38,804 nt of DNA from Purshia tridentata (lineage: Eukaryota; Streptophyta; Magnoliopsida; Rosales; Rosaceae), in NCBI GenBank assembly GCA_003254885.1, contig QANT01007404.1, forward strand, positions 1-38,804. The letters are read 5' to 3'. Shown piece by piece: positions 10,911 through 19,652 of the stretch; position 1 is the first letter of the stretch; every line of letters begins with the position of its first letter. Made by a program: the position numbers and the translations under genes. A model generated the notes under the pieces. The model was not told the DNA's origin. It was given only the letters and a program-made list of their open reading frames with translations, and made no database searches.

Positions 10911-13900
10911 CTAGAATAACCAACTTTTTGGGTCTTTAATCTCTGAACCATCCAACCAGGTCTGATGCATGTGCAACCAAGTGAAAGCATCTGGTACCTC
11001 AGCCTGGTGAAGCCCACAACAAATCATGAATAAGATAATTAACTGATTAAGATCTTCAAAGTTATCATGTGGTATGCCAGCGAGGGACATTACATTTTTT
11101 GAAGGCAATGAAGCACCTGCTTAAAGTTTTACCTTTGAACTTATTAAGACTGTAGTCAGAGAGCACTGCCGCTCGTTGTCTACAACAATAAATTAATGTT
11201 CCATCAATAACAATAAGTGAAATAAAGCATTTTATCTAAATAAAAGGCAGTACCAATTAGTAATTACTAAGGGGGATGATAAATTTAAAATGACTATCCT
11301 ATCATGCATGACCCTAAGTGTGCCAATTAAGTGAAGAGACCAATGAGAGGTTACAAGGAAATAAGACAGATATCATATTAAACATTACTACCAGGGGAGT
11401 AACTATCACAGTTTATAAATGATAAATATTAACTAGCCACCAGTTCTGATACTTTTCTATTTATTTCATAGACGTTAATGGTTACTAGTAAAATCTTGAC
11501 TGCAACTTAAGTTAAATAATAAAACATATTACTTTTCCATTTGTTGTATAAATCTCCTTATTGTGCCAGAGCAGTAATCTCACCATTAAGTTCCCACTTA
11601 TTGAACCTCATGAGCCATGTGTCTGAGCCAATTTGAGCAGAGGATAATCGATCCACCCATGTGCAAAATTGTTTTCCCTGCTTATCTCCATACGAACTTG
11701 CCATTACATCTATGCACTGGTGGAAAGGTAGCTCAACTCCCGAGGGATGGACAAATATACCCAATGAATGCTATGGGAAAAAATAGCAAAACCAAAATCA
11801 AAAGGTAAGAATATACCAAAATATAACAGCAACAACAGCAAAGATACTGAATGTCTATTTCAAAAGAGTATAAAAGCCCTAAAAATTTAAACTGGAGCAC
11901 TTTCAGGAAAAAAAAAAAAAAAGGTTAGCACTTTCAAGATCTAATAGTTCAAGCAAATCTCTGAGAACAAAGCATCGTAGGCTTTAGCGCAGGTGGTGAG
12001 GGAGTAAGGGGTAGGTAGTGTAGATCCTAATTTCAAATTTTGTGAAGAAAAATGTTTTGGGTGTTCTTAAGAACCAAATTTATTCTTTAAAAGCAAAAGT
12101 TTTCAGTATGAGTTGCATAGCATAAAATGGCCATATAAACATTCATGTACTAGAGAGCAAAATCTAAAACTCTACTAAACAAACCATATCTTAACTGTTT
12201 GAGGTAATTCTCTATCTAGGGTCATATTGTTTTATTAGCTGATCAGCTACTATCATGTCTTTTGTTATTGCCTCAATCCAAACTTTCCTTTGTTACTGTT
12301 CTTGGTCCTTCATTAATCATTATTATTTTTCGCTAACATTCACTAGTCATTATCAAATCTGGAAACCATACAACAACAGCTATTACCACAGCAGTCTAAC
12401 CTGCATTGGACCTGACCAAGTCACCCTGAATTTACTAGTCTAGAAATTTAGCTTAAAAGATTTCAGGAGCTTCAAGATTAAAAAAGAAAAAGAAAAGAAG
12501 AAGATCAAATGATACTTACAAAGACTGATCTCATGTGTTGCATATACTGCTCAGATTTCTCTACTTCTGCACGCCGCCATCTCTCATAAAACAAATAGAA
12601 CTTTACTACTTCATGAGCAGGACTGATAATTTCCAATTTGCACTTTTGGAAGTCTTTGATATCTCTTGGAGATACATTTGGACCTAGGTGAAAATGACCA
12701 ATTGCTTGTATGATCCCAGCTGCACATCTCTCAGTTGCATGAAGTATATTAGGATTTCTGTTTGCATCTTCTGCATACCACTGCAACAATTCTTCCTGTG
12801 CATTACTGACCTGTGTATTCAACAATAAGTCACATTTGACACCACGAACATTCAATTTAACAATTATTTTGTGAAAAATAACCGAAAGTAAATAATGAAC
12901 TAAGCAATGTTTATGACCCACAGACCATCACACCATAGACTTCAGGAAGACTGAAGAGTTCAGCATCATTTCCAGAGTCACCACAAACAAGAGTATTGTA
13001 GGGCAGTTTCCCATCAAATTTGAACTTCTTTAACAGATAAGCAAGAGCTTGCCCTTTGCCTGCACCTTTTGGCAAAACGTCCAAAGCAATCCCACTGCTA
13101 TAAATTACTTTTACATCTAACTGGCCAAATATGTAAGACATTGAGAAAGGATGCATTCAAGTAGGAAAAGCTATATAATTTGAGATATTAAAAAAACATA
13201 TTGAGTAGGAGCAGTGTATAATATAGGAAATAATTTTCAGTATGAGAATATGACAATAGCACTCTGAAATTGTCAATGTTCCACCCATTAGGTTTCAGAA
13301 AAAAAAGTCATCTTACTTACCCCACGTTTCTCCAACCTTTGTGATAAAACGTTCATTATCTCCAAAGCCATAACCTTTTCTACAAAAAAGCTAACCTTGT
13401 GAGGTCGTTGCTCTGCCTCTGGCTGCAATAATCCCATATTTATAGGAGCATCAGATTTTGAAATACATACAAGTCTTTACCTTAACTGGTAAATATAACA
13501 ATAACGTTGCTTAGTGCTCACACTAACTGCAAAGTAGGAATCTGAACCCTTCATTTTTTGGGCTCATGGGTCTCACATTAATACATATTGATTTCCATAT
13601 ATAATAGACTTAGCAAAAGAGAAGTACCTGAGGAGTAAGCTGAGGAAATTTATTTGTTTCCTGAACAACAATTGCTCTATCCCACTTGTGATTAAGATAC
13701 TGTACCCACCCATCATCAGGTACCATTGCCTCACCATACATAATCTCAGTTCCCACAGACATGACAGTTACATCGGGGGTTAACAATGGTTTCTCATTCC
13801 TTAACCGTTTGTAAGTTATAGGTGACCTTCCGGTTGAAAATACCAGCAGAGAATCATGTCTATAAAATGATTCCCATAGCGCATTGAACCTCAGAATAGC

Positions 13901-14074
13901 CAGATTTTCAGGGTCATCATGATCCACCTGAAAAAACAAAAAAAATCACAAAACCCAGTTTTGAAATGGGCAATAAGCAAAGAGTGAATGGGAAGTGAAT
14001 ATGGAGTGTACCATGGTGTAATCAAGATCTGAGACAAGCATGAGACGAGGAGGGCCATTGAGGCGAGAGTCCAT
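10911..14074 (-). CDS. SPP: Sucrose-phosphate phosphatase, complete 8-exon gene
   Basis: Coding exons (minus strand): 14012-14074, 13628-13927, 13321-13432 corrected to 13321-13422, 12926-13120, 12520-12810, 11584-11770, 11133-11179, 10911-11003. All introns are GT-AG and phases join exactly, giving 425 residues, the normal plant length. The enzyme removes phosphate from sucrose-6F-phosphate, the last step of sucrose synthesis in the cytosol. The HAD-family catalytic motif is SDLDYTM (nucleophile Asp16, acid/base Asp18). Motif II is STGRS (52-56), the motif III lysine is in LPKGAGKG (173-178) and motif IV is CGDSGND (201-207). The plant C-terminal S6PP_C domain covers about 260-420, with [18 protein letters not shown] and [13 protein letters not shown]. 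There is no transit peptide. Exon 1 encodes only 21 residues and exon 7 only 47 nt. Every key residue is present. Confidence 0.96.
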
Positions 14075-14202
14075 GTGGGTTGGCTTCCCCAACTCTGTAT
14101 GTACAAATTACACAAGAGATTGATTGCTTTGTTGGTTATAGAGTTGTGGAATTGGATGATGAAGGAAACTGAGAGATATAGATGTGTTACGGGCGCTTCT
14201 CT

Positions 14203-14327
14203 CCTGCGGAAACTGCATACGGAATGGGTGCGGAACAGCAAAGACAGCCACAAGATTCCACACTGTTTACTGGCATCGTGTGGTTGTCCTTGCTTTCGCG
14301 CGCCCATTCTGCGTGCAGCTTCCACCT
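14203..14327. other. Long imperfect hairpin upstream of SPP
   Basis: Left arm about 14203-14260 and right arm about 14270-14327 are inverted copies at roughly 75-80% identity over about 57 nt, with a loop of about 10-15 nt. Matching landmarks are GGAANCTGCA, GAATGGG and AGCAAAGACAGCCACA against AGCAAGGACAACCACA. It lies 130-250 bp before the SPP start codon, probably in its promoter or leader. It could be a small foldback element or a young microRNA-like locus. The short frames across it carry no recognisable protein. Confidence 0.6.
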
Positions 14328-14356
14328 GTTGAAATATATAAACCGGTGAGCAAGCA

Positions 14357-14466
14357 ATGGAAGAGGGCATAATAGCAGCAACGTGGCCCAAGCCATTGCA
14401 GTGGCTCTCGACTGGAGCTCTACTCCAGACGCTTGCAAAGCAGCCGTCGCTTTCCTTGAATCCGTA
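14357..14466 (+). pseudogene. HST: HASTY (exportin-5) first-exon fragment
   Basis: The + strand frame at 14368-14463 reads HNSSNVAQAIAVALDWSS, followed by TPDACKAAVAFLESV. This matches the conserved N-terminus of the plant HASTY protein, the exportin-5 homologue involved in microRNA biogenesis and transport. An ATGGAAGAG at 14357 looks like the original start, but it is one base out of frame with this segment, and the correct frame has a stop just upstream (14347). A GT follows at 14464. The next exon is not found before the PPR gene at 14843. It therefore looks like a broken or transposed first exon, head-to-head with SPP; a one-base sequence error could explain the frameshift but not the missing remainder. 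Confidence 0.7.
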
Positions 14467-14842
14467 CTCCCTCTCTCTTTAATAACTTTACCTTGTGGTC
14501 ACTTTCTCAGTGCTTTGTTAGAATTATAAGTAACTTTGTGATCATTTTGGCTCCGTTTGGTTTTTAGCAATGTTGGTATTTGTAATTTGGCTAGCTTTTG
14601 TGAGTTTTGTTGGGTTTTTATCGAGTTCTTTGACTCCCTCCCATCTCCACCATCGTCAGAACCAGTAGTAAGGAGTTGAAAGAGGAGGAGTTGACAGAGC
14701 ACTCTTTTGCATTTTCTCTGGTTGCTGATTTATGGTGTGGGTTTAAACAGAGAAACAAAGATGGAGTTGAAAGAGAAGGGAGTGACAGAGCGCATTCTCC
14801 ATTTCAGAGCTCCCAAAATGAGGGACTGAACCTCGTTGTACA
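14467..14842. other. Intergenic DNA before the PPR gene
   Basis: Contains an imperfect direct repeat: 'ggagttgaaagaggaggag' followed by 'tgacagagc' at about 14670-14700, and 'ggagttgaaagagaaggga' with 'tgacagagc' at about 14763-14793. The first part may be the former HASTY intron 1. No gene is visible. Confidence 0.45.
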
Positions 14843-16399
14843 ATGAGGCAACTAAACCAAATTCATGCCCAACTCATCAAAAACCCAAAACCCCATGTCA
14901 TAAACCCTTTACTAGGATTCCTAACAAACTCTCCCACTCCAAAAAATGCCCTTTTCCTCTACAACCAAATGCTACACCACCCAACTTCCCATAACCATTA
15001 CACCTTCACTTATGCCCTCAAGGCATGTTCCTTCCTCAATGCACACCATAAAGGCCTAGAAATCCATGCCCATGTCCTCAAATCTGGTCACTTTTCCGAT
15101 ACCTTCATCCAAAACGCGTTGCTTCACTTCTATGTAACCCAAGCTAACCTTGTTTCCGCTACCCGGGTTTTTGATTCGATACCCTCTCGGGATGTCGTTT
15201 CCTGGACTTCTATGATTTCGGGTCTTTCCAAGTGTGGTTTTGTGGAGGAAGCAATCCTTAAGTTTATGTCCATGGACGTTGAGCCCAATTCCACTACTCT
15301 TGTCATTGTTATGTCGGCTTGTTCTAGTTTAAGAGCCGTCAAGTTTGGTAGAGCTGTTCATGGCTACTGTTTGAGGAATTTGCATGAAACTAATATGATT
15401 TTGGACAATGCAGTATTGGATTTTTATCTGAGATGTGGGTCTTTGCTGAGTGCAAGATACCTGTTTGTAAATATGCCTAAAAGAGATGTGGTTTCTTGGA
15501 CTACCATGGTGGGTGGTTATGCACAAAGAGGTTTTTGTGGAGAGGCAGTGAGGCTTTTCCAACAACTCGTTCAAGGAGGGGAAGCTGAGCCTAATGAGGC
15601 TACCATTGTCAATGTATTGTTGGCATGTTCTTTGATTGGTGCATTGAGTTTAGGTCAGTGGGTGCATTCCTATATAAGCACCCGACAAGATCTCATGGTG
15701 AATCTTAATGTGGGAAATGCCTTAATCAACATGTATGTCAAGTGTGGTGATGTGGGTACGGGGGTTTCAATTTTTAAAGCCCTGAAATGCAAGGACATCA
15801 TCTCATGGAGTACTATAATAAGCGGCATGGCAATGAATGGCAATGACACATACGCGTTGCAGCTCTTTTCACTTATGCTAGTTCAGGGGGTTCTTCCTGA
15901 TGAAGTAACCTTCCTTGGCTTGTTATCAGCATGCAGTCATGCAGGCCTGGTTGATCAAGGGTTGATGTTGTTCAAAGCTATGAAAAATGTTTACCAGATT
16001 GTTCCTCAAATGCAGCATTACGCCTGTCTGGTTGATATGTATGGTCGAGCTGGGCTCTTGGAGGAAGCAGAGGGTTTCATTAAAGAAATGCCAATGAAAG
16101 CAGATGGCCCTGTTTGGGGAGCGCTGCTTAATGCTTGCAAAACTCATGGGAATGAGAAGATGTTTGAGAGGATCAGGCATGGCCTCCTCAACAGTGCAGG
16201 AGTAAGCATTGGAACTTATGCTCTATTATCGAATACTTACGCTAATTATGATAAATGGGATGATGCTAATAAGGTTCGTGATGGAATGAGATGGTTGGGT
16301 TTGAAGAAACAGCAAGGATGTAGTTGGATTGAGGTTGATCCATCCATATATACACAGGGTGATCCCATACCTGATTGTCATAGTTTAATTAACAGATGA
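14843..16399 (+). CDS. PLS-class pentatricopeptide repeat protein (E subgroup), truncated end
   Basis: Intronless, 518 residues. An upstream in-frame stop near 14816 supports the ATG at 14843. About eleven repeats cycle P-L-S; clear examples are RDVVSWTSMISGLSKCGF (P), NALINMYVKCGDV (S), KDIISWSTIISGMAMNG (P), then DEVTFLGLLSACSHAGLV and CLVDMYGRAGLLEEA (L2/S2). An E domain follows: VWGALLNACKTHGN, YALLSNTYA and QQGCSWIEVD. The last residues (IYTQGDPIPDCH) resemble the start of an E+ domain but stop at once, and ORC1-derived sequence begins at the same point, so the E+ part may have been cut off. Such proteins bind RNA in plastids or mitochondria, often for C-to-U editing. No obvious transit peptide: repeats start almost at residue 1, so the N-terminus may also be short. 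Confidence 0.88.
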   Translation: MRQLNQIHAQLIKNPKPHVINPLLGFLTNSPTPKNALFLYNQMLHHPTSHNHYTFTYALKACSFLNAHHKGLEIHAHVLKSGHFSDTFIQNALLHFYVTQANLVSATRVFDSIPSRDVVSWTSMISGLSKCGFVEEAILKFMSMDVEPNSTTLVIVMSACSSLRAVKFGRAVHGYCLRNLHETNMILDNAVLDFYLRCGSLLSARYLFVNMPKRDVVSWTTMVGGYAQRGFCGEAVRLFQQLVQGGEAEPNEATIVNVLLACSLIGALSLGQWVHSYISTRQDLMVNLNVGNALINMYVKCGDVGTGVSIFKALKCKDIISWSTIISGMAMNGNDTYALQLFSLMLVQGVLPDEVTFLGLLSACSHAGLVDQGLMLFKAMKNVYQIVPQMQHYACLVDMYGRAGLLEEAEGFIKEMPMKADGPVWGALLNACKTHGNEKMFERIRHGLLNSAGVSIGTYALLSNTYANYDKWDDANKVRDGMRWLGLKKQQGCSWIEVDPSIYTQGDPIPDCHSLINR

Positions 16400-17668
16400 T
16401 AAATTTCTGGGACGTTGTCTGTACATTCATGGTGTTCCTGGAACTGGCAAGGTACAATCTGTTGATTTTTCTTTTCATTAAAATATAGCTACTTTAATTC
16501 AGACAGCCTATATATTTCATTGATGTACTTTTCATGCATGAACTTAAATTTACTTATACCATCATCTTTGTATAACTGCAGACAATGAGTGTATTGACAG
16601 TAATGAAGAATCTAAGGTCTGAAGTTGATGCAGGAATTATAAAACCTTACTGTTTTGTGGAGATAAATGGTCTTAATATGGCATCACCAGAGAATATCTA
16701 CCAGGTGAACTTAAATTAAATTTTTTGCTCTATGCTTACCATGATAGCATGCCTTTGTTGCCCCGTAATACACCTTGTGTTTGCACAGGTTATATACGAA
16801 GCATTAAGTGGGTACAGAGTTGGTTGGAAAAAGGCTCTTCACTTCTAAATGAGCAATATGGAAAGAAAACTGGCTAAGTGCCTTGTATTCTTCTTATTGA
16901 TGAACTTGATATCCTTGTGACTAGACACCAGTCGGTAACCATTCTTCTTTGAGTTGGTACCTTGCACATTTTGTGATTTGTCATGTTTTTTTATAAAAAT
17001 TCTTAGTTTTACTACGAATATTTGTTAAGTATACTTACATAGTTACATACTTGTAGTGCTCTCTTCGTTTCAGGTTCTATACAACATTCTGTACTGGCCT
17101 ACTAAGCCACACTCAAAATTAGTTGTAATAGGTATACTCGAATGAATGATGATTGCATTTTTTCAGTACACAGTGATTTTTCTTTTCTGAGACTAAGGGA
17201 TACTTGAATACGAAAAAAATGGAAAAAGGAAAAATAAAAAATGGTACTAGTAGAAATAATGATGACAGTGAAGAGATTGTTGATGACTGGAACATTAACA
17301 CCTTTGATAATATATATTCAGGCATAGCAAATACCATGGATCTTCCTGAGAAGTTGCTTCCTTGTATTTCAAGTCGTATGGGAATCCATAGGCTTAAATA
17401 AATCAATGCATTTGAAAACAAGCTATAGTTCAAGAAAGGTTAGTTATATCTTATCACTTTCATCTTGAATTTCAATTTTTGATTCTTATCTATTGGCTGG
17501 CCATAGTGGATGCTCACACTGGATCCTCAGTCTTTTATATTATTTTTATACGGGTAGCAGATATTTCAGGAGATGCTCGTTGTGCATTGGAGATATAAAA
17601 GCATGCAGCAGAAATCTCGGATTATCAATTAAAGAAACTAACCTCAGCTCCCAATAATGCTTCTGAAG
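16392..17668 (+). pseudogene. ORC1: ORC1 pseudogene (AAA+ core, introns kept)
   Basis: Six exon-like pieces on the + strand match plant ORIGIN RECOGNITION COMPLEX 1. They are 16392-16451 (FLGRCLYIHGVPGTGK, Walker A), 16582-16704 (TMSVLTVMKNLRSEVDAG... to PENIYQ), 16789-16934 (VIYEALSGYRVGWKKALH, then LLIDELDILVTRHQS, Walker B), 17074-17131 (VLYNILYWPTKPHSKL), 17322-17438 (GIANTMDLPEKLLP, SSRMGI) and 17561-17668 (ISGDARCALEI, LKKLTSAPNNASEG). GT/AG borders survive, so the copy arose from genomic DNA, not mRNA. It is dead: frameshift and stops in the third exon, a lost segment and stop after SSRMGIHRLK, and a stop in the last. The start and the C-terminal part of ORC1 are absent. Confidence 0.9.
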
Positions 17669-18110
17669 GTATACAAACTTCAACCACTGATTTACCAGAC
17701 TGACTTCTTCACAAAAGCTGTAAAGAAAAGAAAGAGGCCACAACCCCTTTAATTAGAACACTTGATTTGAACGACCATTTAAATTGTATCACCATTTTTG
17801 GCAAGTAATAAGTGCTGGAATTGTATAGTAGACTGAAATATCTGTTAATCATATTAACAATGGTCATGCAACTGTGGGTGCCCGCTCAGTGATCATATTT
17901 GGAAGCAAGTTGGGTCCCGTGGTTGATTCTTTTTTGGCCTTTTATTTATTGGGCTGCTTCTGCTTGGAAAGGACAATGCCTCTTTGTTATGCTATTGACA
18001 AATGCAGAATGAATTATCCCAAAGTAAGCTTTAAACTAAAAATTGTATATCCACTTTCGGTAAATTTGTTTAATTTTATGCTCCTGTTTAACTTTGCCTT
18101 ACATTGTAAA
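17669..18110. other. Possible further gene fragment and intergenic DNA
   Basis: A + strand open stretch at 17874-18020 reads GARSVIIFGSKLGPVVDS and ends with YAIDKCRMNYPK at a possible GT donor (AAAG|TAAG-like). I do not recognise the protein. It may be another exon relic or chance. Confidence 0.3.
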
Positions 18111-18119
18111 AAAGAATCA

Positions 18120-18548
18120 ATTGTCAAAGGCTTATTCATGGATTTGTTCTCTAAAACTTATTTCTTTTATTTTTATTTTTTATTTTTTTCAATTTGTTCT
18201 TTGAAAGTTAAATCTTTTGATTTTGCCCCTCAAACTTTACATCCTCAACTCCATTCACTATCTAGAGTTTTAGAGTTCCATTTTGAATGATCTTCATATG
18301 GTTGTAAAGAGTAAATGCATAGTTTCAAAACAAGTATAAGATTGTTGAATTTGATAAAGATTTGATGAGTCAAAAGTTAGACAAAAGTTCACATAAAAAT
18401 TGAATTAATGGATAAAATTGACAAAATTTGACAATTGGTAGTCATTCATAAATTCGGAGAGTAAAGTGAGAGAATTTAATTTTCAGGGAACAAAGTAAAA
18501 AAAAAAAAAAAAGTTTCAAGAAGCAAATTCATGAATAAGTCTTCTAAT
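18120..18548. mobile_element. Foldback element 1
   Basis: The left arm 'cttattcatggatttgttct' and the reverse complement of the right arm 'cttattcatgaatttgcttc' match at the tips. They match again further in ('tttgttctttgaaagttaaa' against 'tttgttccctgaaaattaaa'). The middle is non-coding. Arms run about 120 bp with gaps. Confidence 0.6.
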
Positions 18549-18654
18549 AATTAACTTGACAAATTTGTGTTAATAAAATTTATAGCAAATTAGAATCTTT
18601 AATATATCTCCAATCAACTATCAGTCTACCGCATGACTGTTGTTATAATTAACT

Positions 18655-18900
18655 ATTTTTTATCTTTTATCTCCAATAAAAAATCATACATTTGAGTCTG
18701 CAAATTTTACAGTTAGATTTTTGAGTCCACAAACTTTTTTATGTTGTTCACTTCGTTAATTTTTTTCAAATTGTAGTAAAATTAATTGGCAGAGGGTATT
18801 GAAGTTAGTAACATGGAAAAGTTTGGGGACTCAAGAATCCAAAAATAAAATTTGCAGATTCAAGTAAGATTTGGAATAAAGTTTGCGGACTGTTAGCATA
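18655..18900. mobile_element. Foldback element 2
   Basis: Arms of about 100 bp: left 'gagtctgcaaattttacag' and 'tttgagtccacaaactttt' pair with right-arm reverse complement 'gaatctgcaaattttattt' and 'cttgagtccccaaactttt'. It is nearly all arm, with a short centre near 18780. Non-autonomous. Confidence 0.65.
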
Positions 18901-19013
18901 GTAAGCGAGGATAAAAAGATGTCAAATATTTTGTATAGAGGGAAGCCCCGAAGCTGGTGAGATTATGCTCGGTGCTTCAAAGTTATTGGAGGGTTTTGCG
19001 TTAGCCCCCAAGT

Positions 19014-19254
19014 GGTTTAATTCCCAGCTTCATGTGCAGCCATAACTCGTAGTTGGAGGCCTCCAGATGGTGGCTTGCAAAAGAGGCCATTTGATAACTC
19101 TGGGATGTTTCAATTTTAGGTTTAATTCCCAGCTTCATGTGCAGCCATAACTCATAGTTGGAGGCCTCCAGATGGTGGCTTGCAAAAGAGGCGGGCAGCA
19201 CCATGGTTTGGGGATATGAGGCCATTTGATAACTCTGGGATGTTTCAATTTTAG
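19014..19254 (-). repeat. 105-bp tandem repeat keeping an open minus-strand frame
   Basis: A 105-bp unit starts at 19014 and again at 19119, with about one difference across the shared part. The second copy carries a 30-bp extra block (about 19191-19220) bounded by 'gaggc' on both sides. Unit and extra block are both multiples of three. The minus-strand frame (19366-19001, 121 codons) repeats KIETSQSYQMAS and FASHHLEASNYELWLHMKLG. I do not recognise the peptide; it could be a small expressed frame or a duplicated exon fragment. Confidence 0.5.
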
Positions 19255-19575
19255 AGAACGAGGGTGTTACTTGAATAAGTAAAACTTTCATGTTACGGGT
19301 GTATATATTTATGTGTCGATCTTTCTCATAACGTGAATTACCATGTGATGAGAAAGATAGACACATAAAGTATATACATATTTTTTTCTAGAAAAAATCA
19401 GAGAAAAAAGAAAAGATGATAAATTAAAAACTTATATAAACTGAAAACTGAAAAGGACTAATTGGAAAAAAGGGCTTCTTGACTTTGAAGAATTGTTTGC
19501 GTTATCTTTTCCTATTAATTAATCTCTTGGTCATCCAACTCGAGTCTAGACGACCCAGTCGCTTCTCACTGATTG

Positions 19576-19582
19576 TATATAT
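19576..19582 (+). promoter_or_regulatory. TATA box of the receptor kinase gene
   Basis: TATATAT lies 71-77 bp before the ATG at 19653. A TTGACTT (W-box-like core, the WRKY-binding TTGAC) occurs at about 19479. Confidence 0.4.
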
Positions 19583-19652
19583 CTTCCTACCAAAATCCAT
19601 CTAAGGCTGCACACATACAACCATATCAACTTTAGAAATTTACTGATCAGCC

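Noticed and set aside
13891..14391. 166-codon minus-strand frame across SPP exon 1 and the hairpin
   Set aside because: The confident SPP exon 1 uses a different frame with exact splice sites, and this frame has no recognisable domain.
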